The position numbers and the translations under genes were made by a program. This document shows, one piece after another, positions 28,262 to 37,430 of a stretch of DNA of 64,000 nucleotides. The stretch's first letter is position 1, and each line of letters starts with the position of its first letter. Origin of the DNA: Aliivibrio sp. Its GTDB lineage: Bacteria; Pseudomonadota; Gammaproteobacteria; Enterobacterales; Vibrionaceae. The stretch covers positions 100,551 to 164,550 of the forward strand of contig JAESQY010000087.1 of assembly GCA_016764915.1 (NCBI GenBank), given 5' to 3'. The notes below the pieces were generated by a model. The model saw nothing but the letters and a program-made list of their open reading frames with translations. It did no database searches and was not told the DNA's origin.

Positions 28262-29323
28262 TTACCCGAGATATTTAGAGATAAAAGGGCCGATAAAATT
28301 AGAAACTGGCAGTGGTAATTTCTTCCAAACTTTAATTAATAACTGATATTTAGGGTTATTCGGTGATAAGTTGGGTAATGTGTGAGCGTTAATTAATGCA
28401 ATTCGATAATGGAGCTTTTGTTCATGAAACCCCCAGTTTCTCTTAAATCGATAAGAACCAGAATCTACTTTACTGCGCCCAAAATCAAAGTTGGTATATC
28501 CTGCCTCTTTTGCATGGCACATGAGTTGGTAGTACATGAAGTCGTGGCTTTTGTATTTGCGAGCAAGACCAGAACTGCCAGCATAGTATGGGAGCACCGT
28601 ATCTCGATAGTAGAAGTTCATTACACTCGAGATAGGTTTGTTTGTTGAGTTATAAACGACAGCAGTTTCACAACGTTCACCAAAATACTCTTTCAATTTG
28701 GTAAACAGTAACTTACTGAAAACGGGGGTGCCAAGATTTCTAACACTTTGAGCATAGAGCTCAAAACAAACATCGATATTATCGTTTGTATTGAAAGTGA
28801 GGTCATTTTTTAACGAGTGGCGAATCACCGCGCGTTGTTTACGCTTAATACTGGTCAGGATTTTGTCATTGTCTTCCGCGATAGGGGCAGCAAAGTTACT
28901 GTGTTTGCAGTGAAGTTGCCAAGGTGCAGTATAATCGCATAGGTGCTGGTCTCTTATTTCAACGTAATCGACGCCTAATTCACGACCAATCGCTAAGGCT
29001 TCATTTTCAAGCTGACGACGTACGTAGTCACTATCTGCAAGGGCACCACCAATGGCACAAAATGGTGTGGAGATTAAAGAGTGGCCAAAAAGCATGCTTT
29101 TTTGTTCTACCAAGGGCAGTATGCCTACAATATCGTCATTTTTTTGTGCGATAAGGTAGTGAGCCGAATGCCCAAATACTTCTACAGCGATTGATGACCA
29201 TGCGGCATAATGGAAAAAACTGCCATTGTCGTGTCCTTCAACGTACCTATCCCATGCTGCATGGCAAGAAGGTTTAAGATTATTAATGACAATATTAAGA
29301 GCGGGCTGTGATAAATGAGTCAT
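28262..29323 (-). CDS. XrtA-associated FemAB-like protein (TIGR03019-like)
   Basis: A 353-residue protein of the GNAT/FemAB superfamily group tied to PEP-CTERM loci. Evidence: the central KRKQRAVIRHSLKNDLTFN segment and the C-terminal YKSHDFMYYQLMCHAKEAGYTNFDFGRSKVDSGSYRFKRNWGF, which is the family signature. It probably transfers an amino-acyl or acyl group to a sugar of the polymer. Its ATG overlaps the stop of the deacetylase (ATGA). A second, different family member is at 9487. Confidence 0.88.
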   Translation of the reverse strand: MTHLSQPALNIVINNLKPSCHAAWDRYVEGHDNGSFFHYAAWSSIAVEVFGHSAHYLIAQKNDDIVGILPLVEQKSMLFGHSLISTPFCAIGGALADSDYVRRQLENEALAIGRELGVDYVEIRDQHLCDYTAPWQLHCKHSNFAAPIAEDNDKILTSIKRKQRAVIRHSLKNDLTFNTNDNIDVCFELYAQSVRNLGTPVFSKLLFTKLKEYFGERCETAVVYNSTNKPISSVMNFYYRDTVLPYYAGSSGLARKYKSHDFMYYQLMCHAKEAGYTNFDFGRSKVDSGSYRFKRNWGFHEQKLHYRIALINAHTLPNLSPNNPKYQLLIKVWKKLPLPVSNFIGPFISKYLG

Positions 29324-30160
29324 GCCTTGTTATCCAATCCATATGCTTGAGAAACTGTTCCCCAATCGAAATCGGATAATAGGGACGATAATTTACGGTC
29401 AACTGAGTTTAAGTTCAGATAATGTCGGAATTTTGATTTAAAAGGAGCGTCATCAACACGTGGTTGAGCTGGATCGAGCTCCCACGGGTGGAAATAGAAA
29501 CTGTAGGGTTGATTATGTTTCGAAACAAATTGTGTAATCAACCTTTTGGTTAGCCAATACGGGTAAAGACGGAAAAACCCCCCCGCCTCCAATAGGGATA
29601 CTTTTACCGGCAATGTGCGTAGTAGGAATGGGTATTTCTGTGATTCCTTCCGGGCGCAAATGTTTGAATCTAGGCCAGTCTGGAGCGCCATAATGGTCAT
29701 GTTCTACTGGATATGTGCTACTGCTAAAAGTAAACCCAAGTTGATGTAATACTTCAAAAGTCCACTCGTTAGTAGGATCGATTGAAAAACTGGGTGCTCG
29801 GTAACCATAGATTTGTGTACCTGATAAATCTTCTAGAAGTGATTTGCAACGAGATACATCATCTTTAAATTCAGAGACAGATTGTGTGTTTGCTTTTTGG
29901 TGCATGTAACCATGACAAGCTAATTCATGGCCTTCATCAACGATTTGTTTGATGAGCTGTGGGTGTTTTTCAGCAACCCAACCCAACACAAAAAAAGTCG
30001 CTTTGCAGTTATGTTGAGCAAACAGTTCTAGCGCAAGTTTAGTGCTTGTTTCGACCCGAGAAGGATACTTTGTGCCCCAATCAGAAGTCGAAATTTGAGA
30101 AGAAAAAGCAGCGACGTGAAAATAATCTTCAACATCTATAGTTAATGCATTCACTTTCAA
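29320..30160 (-). pseudogene. XrtA-type polysaccharide deacetylase, frameshifted at a C7 tract
   Basis: The protein is split over two frames. The 5' part (30160 to about 29584) has the NodB-fold motifs TIDVEDYFHV, FFVLGW, GHELACHGYMHQ and YGYRAPSFS. The 3' part (about 29578 to 29320) continues GGFFRLYPYWL and YFHPWELDPAQPR, the DUF3473 C-terminal domain of the XrtA-linked deacetylase family. The break is at a run of seven C (plus strand, 29578-29584); six would restore GGGGFFRLYPYW in one frame of about 280 residues. It may be a sequencing error, a true mutation or a phase-variable tract. Without repair the first frame ends at 29513 after 215 residues. Confidence 0.85.
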
Positions 30161-30187
30161 TCCTTTGTCAGTCTGTATAATTGAATT

Positions 30188-31591
30188 CTAACGGCCTTTG
30201 CCAAACAAAATAATCTCTGATGTCCGTACCAGGATCAATAAATCTAAGAGCAAACTTCGATGTTTAATGTAATAGAGATCATATTTAAGCTTTTCTAACG
30301 CGTCTTCATCATTACTGCCATAAGGATACTGCAGCTGTGCCCAGCCAGTTAAGCCGGGTTTTACATTGTGTCTGTGTTTGTAAAATGGAATCTTTTGAGA
30401 TAATTCGTCAATGAATTTTGGGCGTTCAGGTCTCGGCCCTACAAACCCCATCTCACCACGTAATACATTAATAAGTTGTGGTAACTCATCGATACGGTAT
30501 TTTCGAATGAAATTACCCGTTTTTGTTATGCGGTCATCATTTTTGGTTGCCCATTGAATACCATTTTTTTCAGCATCAATGCCCATGCTGCGAAATTTAA
30601 AAATTGTGAATGGTTTGCCATTCTTTCCAATTCTAATTTGTGAATAAAACACTGGGGCTTTGATGCCATCTTCTAGCTTAATAGATAGAAAAGTGAATAA
30701 CATTAATGGCCATGTCAAAGTGAATATAATTAAAGAGAGAAAGCAATTGAAACATTGATCGGCATACTGATGTAAGGTGTGTTGAACTTTGAAACCACCG
30801 CTGTGTATTATCCATGAAGGGTGTAGAAGATTAACTGCAATCTGACCTGTTTCCTTCTCAATAAAATCAACAATTTCGCTGATTTGAATGCCATTCATTT
30901 TGCAAGTAAATAAGCAGTCTAATGAGAGGTTATTTCTACGCTCATCAGCGGCAATAACGATTTCATTTATCTGATTAGTTTGACAAAATTGCTCTAAAGG
31001 CTCAGTAAGAGAGATGATTTTTTCAGAGTTGATACCTGATTCACAATCCCCATCAACGGCAACAAAACCTATAATTCTGAATCCAACTCGATCAGACTCT
31101 CTTCGCATTCTTTTTTCAATAATACTGGCCCTACGTCCGGACCCTAAAACTAAGACATTTCGTCTGCCAAAACTTTTATAGTTGATTAAGTTAGCAAATA
31201 AACGCAACGAACAGAGTACAATAATAGCACTTATAAATAACCACTCTCGGTGGTAATAATTAAAGTATTCGAAAGGCGAGATCCAATAAATAAAATTGGT
31301 AATAAGATAGGCGATTAATACGGCAGAAAATATACGAAATTTTATGCCTCTGTTACTTTCACGAAGCTTGTCATTGTACAAACCAACGGCCAATAGACAA
31401 GTTTGCGTGATAGCAAGGAAAACTAAAGCGTGAACTACGGCATCAGCATTGGCTATGGTTATTATTTCAGAGGTATAAAAGTGGTTGTAAAGTAGACAAC
31501 TCAAAAAGAAAAGTGAGCTTAGCGTAATGAAATCGGCAATAAAGATAAATTTTGCACTGGTTTTTTTACGATACAGTTTCACGACAGCCAT
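30188..31591 (-). CDS. Initiating sugar transferase (EpsB/TIGR03013-like)
   Basis: A 467-residue polyprenyl-phosphate sugar-1-phosphate transferase. The N-terminal half has four to five membrane helices and a CoA-binding-like Rossmann segment (VLVLGSGRRASII). A further helix near 285 leads into the catalytic bacterial sugar transferase domain: FTIFKFRSMG, RKYRIDELPQLINVLRGEMGFVGPRPE and PGLTGWAQL. It should start repeat-unit synthesis on undecaprenyl phosphate. It is the first gene of the minus-strand operon, divergent from the export genes. AGGA precedes the ATG. Confidence 0.92.
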   Translation of the reverse strand: MAVVKLYRKKTSAKFIFIADFITLSSLFFLSCLLYNHFYTSEIITIANADAVVHALVFLAITQTCLLAVGLYNDKLRESNRGIKFRIFSAVLIAYLITNFIYWISPFEYFNYYHREWLFISAIIVLCSLRLFANLINYKSFGRRNVLVLGSGRRASIIEKRMRRESDRVGFRIIGFVAVDGDCESGINSEKIISLTEPLEQFCQTNQINEIVIAADERRNNLSLDCLFTCKMNGIQISEIVDFIEKETGQIAVNLLHPSWIIHSGGFKVQHTLHQYADQCFNCFLSLIIFTLTWPLMLFTFLSIKLEDGIKAPVFYSQIRIGKNGKPFTIFKFRSMGIDAEKNGIQWATKNDDRITKTGNFIRKYRIDELPQLINVLRGEMGFVGPRPERPKFIDELSQKIPFYKHRHNVKPGLTGWAQLQYPYGSNDEDALEKLKYDLYYIKHRSLLLDLLILVRTSEIILFGKGR

Positions 31592-31783
31592 GTCATATAC
31601 GTCCTAAATGTCCATCTTTATAAAAAAGAAATGTAAGAGATCCATTGTATATTATTCCCACCGTTAATACTTTAGCTTTATGTTATGCATATTGCTAAAT
31701 ATAATTTTACTTTTTATGCGTGAATGGCTATCGTTGTAACCTGTGGATGATATAAATTATTGTATTATGGATGATATGAAGAA

Positions 31784-32428
31784 ATGAAATCGAATCAGAT
31801 ACATAAACTTAACAGAACTGTACTTGCAGCTTTACTTTTGACATTAACCGCTTGCAGTACCAATAAATTACCCCAGCTTCCCTCGGCTACCGCTCACCCT
31901 TCTTTAACTAGTGACATTTCTAATTATAACTATTTAATTGGCCCTGGTGATTCACTTGAGATTTTTGTGTGGCGTAACCCTGAAATATCTGGAAGTTATC
32001 AGGTACGGCCGGATGGGATGGTTAGTACTTCATTGGTTGAAGATATTGATGTTTCTGGCCAAACACCCACTGATGTAGCACGCGTATTTGAAGATAAACT
32101 GTCGAAGTACATAAGAACGCCAATTGTGACGGTAATAGTGAACCGCTTTGTTGGCCCATATAGCGAGCAAGTTCGAGTAATAGGTGAGGCGGCAAACCCA
32201 AAGAGTATTAGCTATAGAGAGAATATGTCACTATTAGATGTGATGATTGAAGTTGGAGGGTTGACTGAGTTTGCTGATGGAAATAGTTCTCGTTTAGTTA
32301 GGATCATCGATGGAAAACAGCAAGAGTTTAGTTTAAGTGTAGACTCGCTAATTCGTGATGGAGAGATAAAGGCAAACGTTGATATGTTGCCTGGTGATAT
32401 CATTATTATTCCAGATAGTTGGTTTTAG
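31784..32428 (+). CDS. Polysaccharide export lipoprotein (Wza-like)
   Basis: A 214-residue lipoprotein with lipobox LLTLTAC near residue 24. It has the poly-export domain (YLIGPGDSLEIFVWRNPEISGSYQVRPDG) followed by SLBB-type segments (VRVIGEAANPKSISY). It matches the short export protein of XrtA loci, which forms the outer-membrane or periplasmic part of the secretion path and lacks the C-terminal helix of Wza. First gene of the plus-strand export operon 31784-37406. Confidence 0.92.
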   Translation: MKSNQIHKLNRTVLAALLLTLTACSTNKLPQLPSATAHPSLTSDISNYNYLIGPGDSLEIFVWRNPEISGSYQVRPDGMVSTSLVEDIDVSGQTPTDVARVFEDKLSKYIRTPIVTVIVNRFVGPYSEQVRVIGEAANPKSISYRENMSLLDVMIEVGGLTEFADGNSSRLVRIIDGKQQEFSLSVDSLIRDGEIKANVDMLPGDIIIIPDSWF

Positions 32429-32445
32429 ATTAAGGCTTCAATAAT

Positions 32446-33999
32446 ATGCAAGAAATATTTGAAGACATATTTCACTACTTACGTGGAGTATGGTTAAAAC
32501 GACGATTTATTCTTGTCGTTTCATGGGTAATATGTCCGATAGCATGGGTTTATATAACACTCCTTCCAAATCAATATGCGTCTGAAGCTAGAGTGTATGC
32601 TGATACACGTTCAATTTTGCAGCCTTTATTGAGAGGTTTAGCTATTCAAACCGATCAAACGCAAGAGCTTCGATTGATGGTTAAAACGTTATTAAGTCGT
32701 TCAAACCTTGAAAAAATTGCTAAAGCAACAGATGCTGATGTTAAATCTAAAAATGAGCAAGAATTTGAAGATATCATTGCTAATTTAAAAAACAATATTA
32801 AATTAAAATCAGCTGGACGTGAAAATCTGTACAGCATTAGTTATGAAGGCGCAGATGCACGTTATGTTAAAGATATCGTTCAAGTCACCTTAGATGTGTT
32901 TGTAGAAAGTGCATTAGGTGAAAAACGCTTAGATACAGATCTAGCCAATATATTTATTAGTCGTCAGATTAAAGATTATGAGGATAGATTAGGCGGTGCT
33001 GAAAAAAAACTGGCTGAATTTAAAAGACAGAATCAAGGCTTTATGCCAGGAAGCGGCCGTAATTTTTATTCACGATTAGAAGGATTTACTTCTGAACTTG
33101 AAAATACGGATATACTTTTAAAAGAGGCTAAATCCAGACTTATTTCGACCAAGGAACAAATGGCGTCTGAAGAGCGTACACTTGCAGCTATGAAGCAAAC
33201 AACCAGCACTGAATTTGATGACAGAATAGAAAATATGCAAGCCAGATTGGATGACCTGTTATTCCGTTTTACAGATGCGCATCCAGATGTTGTCGAAGCC
33301 AAAAGACAACTTGCGGAACTCGATATCCTGAAAAAGAAAGAGTTAAAACAAGTCAGAAAATCACGAGAGTGGATAGAAAACAGCGCAGTCTATCAAGATT
33401 TAAAACTCATATTCGCAGAAAATGAAAATGAAGTAGCCACCCTTAAAGTTAGACAACAACAGTATAATGCGAAGATAATTGAACTGCAGCGTCAACTGGA
33501 CCTTGTTCCTGATGTTGAAGCTAATCTTACTGCGCTAACTAGAAATTACGATATTACTAAAAGTAAGTATGAAGAGCTATTATCTCGAAAAGAGAGTGCT
33601 GTCATTTCACAAAATGTTGGGGAGTCGGGTGATAATATTAAATTTAGAATTATTGACCCACCAATGTTAGCAAGATCACCTTCTGGGCCACCACGAGCGC
33701 TTTTCTTGGTAATTATGTTAATAGTAGGCTTAGGTTTAGGCGTTGGTTTTTTATTTTTGGTCAGTCAAATCAATCCACAAATAACGTCAACAAAACAACT
33801 GTATCAATCCGTTGGTTTGCCTGTGTTTGGCGTTGTCTCTGCCACTGAGGTCTCTGGACTTGAGCAGTGGGAAAAGAAAAAAATGAAACTGTTTGTTGCA
33901 GGTATTGCGCTGCTATTTATCACTTTCACTTTTTTTGCGGTAATCAACTCGATACCAGCACTTCATCAGAAAATACTCTTAGAGGTGTCATACCTGTGA
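32446..33999 (+). CDS. XrtA-linked chain-length determinant protein (Wzz family)
   Basis: A 517-residue polysaccharide co-polymerase. It has a membrane helix near residues 22-40, a long coiled-coil periplasmic domain (about 170-390), and a second helix near 430 after the proline-rich IDPPMLARSPSGPPRALF. A further C-terminal hydrophobic segment at about 480-500 is typical of this XrtA group (TIGR03007-like). It sets chain length together with the kinase encoded next. Its TGA overlaps the GTG start of that kinase. Confidence 0.92.
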   Translation: MQEIFEDIFHYLRGVWLKRRFILVVSWVICPIAWVYITLLPNQYASEARVYADTRSILQPLLRGLAIQTDQTQELRLMVKTLLSRSNLEKIAKATDADVKSKNEQEFEDIIANLKNNIKLKSAGRENLYSISYEGADARYVKDIVQVTLDVFVESALGEKRLDTDLANIFISRQIKDYEDRLGGAEKKLAEFKRQNQGFMPGSGRNFYSRLEGFTSELENTDILLKEAKSRLISTKEQMASEERTLAAMKQTTSTEFDDRIENMQARLDDLLFRFTDAHPDVVEAKRQLAELDILKKKELKQVRKSREWIENSAVYQDLKLIFAENENEVATLKVRQQQYNAKIIELQRQLDLVPDVEANLTALTRNYDITKSKYEELLSRKESAVISQNVGESGDNIKFRIIDPPMLARSPSGPPRALFLVIMLIVGLGLGVGFLFLVSQINPQITSTKQLYQSVGLPVFGVVSATEVSGLEQWEKKKMKLFVAGIALLFITFTFFAVINSIPALHQKILLEVSYL

Positions 34000-34916
34000 G
34001 CACTATTCAAAAAGCAATGGGTAAGCTAAAAACCCAAAAAATGGAAGCTGCAAACAGAGAAGAGAGTTTGCAGGCACCTTTAGATGAAGGTGAAGTGAAA
34101 CCTTCAATCAATTGCAACAATTTTTCCTATTCGGAACATGATGAAAAAGAGGTGATTGAATTAGATCTCAATAATCTTAGAACGCTTGGAATGATTGATG
34201 ACACAATTACTGCTAAAAATAAGCGAATGAACGATGAGTTCAGAACGATTAAGCATAAACTGTTAAAAAATGCATTTGGCGAAAACTCTAATTTAAATCG
34301 TAACGGTCAATTGGTTATGATAACGAGCTCAAGTCCGAATGAAGGTAAAACGTTTATCTCAATTAATTTAGCGTTAAGTATGGCTTTAGAAAAAAACAAA
34401 ACGGTGTTGTTGATTGATTCAGATATTTTAAAACCGAGTGTGTCAAAATGTTTGGCAATAGAGGAACGTGTAGGATTAATCGAGTACCTTAATGGTGAGA
34501 TAGATGATATTGGCGATGTTATCTATTCAACTTCAATTCCGAACTTAAAGTTGATACCTGCTGGAAAACCTCATTATCAGGGACATGAGTTACTGACCAG
34601 CGACAGAATGACGTCGTTAACACAAGAGTTGTCCAAACGTTACTCTGACCGTCTTGTTTTATTTGATTGTCCTCCCATAAATGGAGTGGTTGAAACGGTG
34701 GTCCTCTCCTCGTTAATGGGACAAGCAATGGTGGTTGTTGAACAAGATAAAACAAGAATGTCCGATTTAAAATCAGCTATTGCAAATTTAAATGAAGAAT
34801 TAATTATTGGTTTAATACTAAACAAAGCAGTTAGAGGATCGTTTAGTAACTTAGGGTATGGATATGGATATGGCAGCTATGGATATGGCAGTTCTGAGAC
34901 GAATAGTAGCAATTAG
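33996..34916 (+). CDS. XrtA-associated tyrosine autokinase
   Basis: A 306-residue cytoplasmic BY-kinase. The GTG start at 33996 overlaps the Wzz stop (GTGA). It has Walker A SPNEGKT, Walker A' LLIDSDILKPS and Walker B LVLFDCPP. The C-terminus is a tyrosine cluster (GYGYGYGSYGYGSS), the expected autophosphorylation site. Phosphorylation cycles with the Wzz-type partner normally drive polymerisation; the phosphatase domain at 12435 could reverse them. Its last 59 or fewer bases are also used by the next gene in another frame. Confidence 0.92.
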   Translation: MSTIQKAMGKLKTQKMEAANREESLQAPLDEGEVKPSINCNNFSYSEHDEKEVIELDLNNLRTLGMIDDTITAKNKRMNDEFRTIKHKLLKNAFGENSNLNRNGQLVMITSSSPNEGKTFISINLALSMALEKNKTVLLIDSDILKPSVSKCLAIEERVGLIEYLNGEIDDIGDVIYSTSIPNLKLIPAGKPHYQGHELLTSDRMTSLTQELSKRYSDRLVLFDCPPINGVVETVVLSSLMGQAMVVVEQDKTRMSDLKSAIANLNEELIIGLILNKAVRGSFSNLGYGYGYGSYGYGSSETNSSN

Positions 34917-36345
34917 TATAATCTGTCTCTGTCCTATAGAAAACGGTTATGCTAGTTCTGAAAATAGTACATTTAAGCCTCATGTTGGAATAGATCTTCT
35001 TTTTACAGATAATAGAGATAGATCTGCGACCAACGAAAAAGATGGTCAAATAACAACGCTAAATTTAGGGGCAGAAATAGAAATCATCGGTAGCCAAAAT
35101 AGTTTCAACATGGAATACCTAGGCCGACAACTGATAGATCATCAAGACTCTTCTCGAAATAATTTTTATAATGAATTAGAACTGGATAATGTTTTTAAAT
35201 TGCCAGATAGTGGTTTAGAATTTGGCGTTCATGGTTCAATTGATAATCTATCTGACGAATTAGATTCTGATGCCACTACTGATATTTTTAGTGGTTCGAC
35301 TATTGAATCTAAAGCTCTTTCTGTAGATGTTACTTTTAAGTCTAATCCTAGAAAACGAGTGAAACTTGAAGCCTTTACTGAGTTAGAATTGGTTAGAAAT
35401 GAAGATACTATTGCGAACAATAATAATGTCGAAACACGGTTTAATATTGCCAATGGCAGTGCTGAGAAAACATATTTCGCTGAATTAGATTTCTCTTATG
35501 AGCAGACTAATGGCTTAGAAAGTAATAATTCGGATAAAACTGTTGTTGAGGAGCTTTATGCAGAGTTTGGACTTCAACCTAAAGATCATTGGAGCCCACT
35601 CGTAAGGTATTCAAATGAAGACTTAAGCACCAACTCAACGAAATCTGCAGAATCAAATTATTTCGGAGCGGGTACACGCTACTTTTTTGACAAAAACTCT
35701 TATGTCGAACTTACTTATAATATACCGAGTGATCACGACAGCAATGATGATTATGTTGGGGGCGCCGTCAATTTAGAGCCTAGCAACCGGACAAAAATTT
35801 ATTTTGAATACAGCAAGCGTTTTTTTGGAGATGCTTATGAGTTGGAACTATCGCATCGTTCTCGTCGTTGGAAAAATGCAGTCTCTTATACTGAAGAACC
35901 AACTAGTTTTAACCGTAGATTGTTAGTTAGTGGCAATGAAACAAACGAATTATCATTATTAAAAGAACTTGAGTGGACTTCAACGTTTGATTTAAAAAGG
36001 GGGGATTTAGAATTTGTTGTTAGAAGCCAAAATAATAAAAATATCATTGAAAATTCCACCAATACGGGGTTTGATTCGATAGGTATAACGTTGGAATGGA
36101 AACACCGATTAGCTAAATCACTGACCTTGACCAACAGCTTCGACTTCGATAAGTATGATTTTGACCAAGGCATTAATCAAGGCAAAACAGATTATTATCG
36201 TGTTTTGGAATCCACACTTGAGCAGACTCTGAATAATAAAATTACGGCAAACTACAGTATTGAATTCTCAAATAGGGACTCTTCAGAAGCGATAGATAAC
36301 TATGAAGAGTTAAGGTTTAGTATCAATTTTAATAAGTATTTTTGA
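34858..36345 (+). CDS. XrtA-associated outer-membrane beta-barrel protein (TIGR03016-like)
   Basis: Up to 495 residues, with a signal peptide (VAISIICLCPIENGYASSEN) and a mature part made of alternating beta strands rich in aromatic and acidic residues, ending in Phe (FNKYF), as outer-membrane barrels do. It fits the PEP-CTERM system-associated outer-membrane protein family and may form the export pore. The start is uncertain: in-frame ATGs at 34858, 34864, 34870, 34879 and 34885 all lie inside the kinase gene. 34885 gives the most normal signal peptide. Confidence 0.85.
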   Translation: MDMDMAAMDMAVLRRIVAISIICLCPIENGYASSENSTFKPHVGIDLLFTDNRDRSATNEKDGQITTLNLGAEIEIIGSQNSFNMEYLGRQLIDHQDSSRNNFYNELELDNVFKLPDSGLEFGVHGSIDNLSDELDSDATTDIFSGSTIESKALSVDVTFKSNPRKRVKLEAFTELELVRNEDTIANNNNVETRFNIANGSAEKTYFAELDFSYEQTNGLESNNSDKTVVEELYAEFGLQPKDHWSPLVRYSNEDLSTNSTKSAESNYFGAGTRYFFDKNSYVELTYNIPSDHDSNDDYVGGAVNLEPSNRTKIYFEYSKRFFGDAYELELSHRSRRWKNAVSYTEEPTSFNRRLLVSGNETNELSLLKELEWTSTFDLKRGDLEFVVRSQNNKNIIENSTNTGFDSIGITLEWKHRLAKSLTLTNSFDFDKYDFDQGINQGKTDYYRVLESTLEQTLNNKITANYSIEFSNRDSSEAIDNYEELRFSINFNKYF

Positions 36346-36347
36346 TT

Positions 36348-37406
36348 ATGTACGAAACTCATTTTAATCTCACAGACAAGCCGTTTAAATTAAGCCCTGA
36401 TCCTAAATTTTTCTTTGAAAGTCCACATCACCAAAGAGCATTTGCTTATCTTCAATATGGTCTGTCTCAAGGTGAAGGCTTTATTGTTGTGACTGGCCCC
36501 ATTGGAACGGGGAAAACGACGCTAGCAAGAACTCTGTTATCATCAATTGATAACAATATTGTTGCTGCTCAAATTGCTACAACTAGACTGACGCCTGATG
36601 AGTTAGTGAGTTTAGTTGCATCTCAGTTTAATATAGAAGTTGAAGGGTATTCAAAGTCAGAGATTTTAAGACGCTTTGAACTATTTTTGCTTCAGTTGCA
36701 CAGTCAAGGTAAGCGAGCACTCTTGGTCGTTGATGAGGCACAAAATTTACCTGCAGAAACAGTTGAAGAGTTGCGAATGTTGTCTAACTTTCAACTGGAT
36801 GATAAACCCTTAATTCAAAGTTTTTTGCTAGGACAAGAAGAGCTAAGACCGATTATTGCGCTTCCTCAAATGGAGCAATTTAGGCAAAGAATCATTGCTT
36901 CATCCCACCTTAAAGCTTTTGATGAACAACAAGTTAAAGATTATATTTTTCATCGTCTTAAAAAGGTGGGTTGGGATGAGTTCCCAAAACTCGATGATAA
37001 TATTTTTACTCTAATTACCGATTACACGCTCGGAATACCAAGAAAAATTAATATATTTGTAGATCGTCTATTTTTATACGCGTATTTAGAAGAGATAGAT
37101 TCTATCCAAGTTACAGATGTAAATGTAGTTATAGAAGAGCTGTCTGAAGAGTTGTCAGGATCTTTGGCAAAAGATGAAGAGCAAACCGTGACTAACTCCA
37201 ACGCAGCTGTAACTGATGTACTGCCTGTGACTCAACAGTTGCTAAGTGATAACCATCTAATTGAACCTGATCAAATAATGAAAACGTTAATGGAAGTATC
37301 GGATGTACTAGATAATGACATTCAACGTAAGATAAGAGTGATTCGGCAGTTAGATAAATTCATTAGAATTAAAAGCAAACAAGTAGAGCAACTGGATAAA
37401 AATTAG
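36348..37406 (+). CDS. XrtA-associated AAA ATPase (ExeA/GspA-like)
   Basis: About 352 residues from ATG 36348. It opens MYETHFNLTDKPFKLSPDPKFFF, the ExeA-type start, with Walker A GPIGTGKTT near residue 48 and Walker B ALLVVDEAQNLP near 127. The C-terminal third is a charged helix-rich tail. This ATPase is a constant member of XrtA loci (TIGR03015-like), thought to energise or organise the export complex. It starts 2 bases after the outer-membrane protein stop. Confidence 0.92.
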   Translation: MYETHFNLTDKPFKLSPDPKFFFESPHHQRAFAYLQYGLSQGEGFIVVTGPIGTGKTTLARTLLSSIDNNIVAAQIATTRLTPDELVSLVASQFNIEVEGYSKSEILRRFELFLLQLHSQGKRALLVVDEAQNLPAETVEELRMLSNFQLDDKPLIQSFLLGQEELRPIIALPQMEQFRQRIIASSHLKAFDEQQVKDYIFHRLKKVGWDEFPKLDDNIFTLITDYTLGIPRKINIFVDRLFLYAYLEEIDSIQVTDVNVVIEELSEELSGSLAKDEEQTVTNSNAAVTDVLPVTQQLLSDNHLIEPDQIMKTLMEVSDVLDNDIQRKIRVIRQLDKFIRIKSKQVEQLDKN

Positions 37407-37430
37407 CTGCTCTGCGGTAATAATGATAAA

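Noticed and set aside
29513..29700. Programmed ribosomal frameshifting at the C7 tract as the sole explanation
   Set aside because: A skip of one base (+1) is needed, and no stimulatory structure or rare-codon signal was seen. Sequencing error or tract-length variation is simpler.
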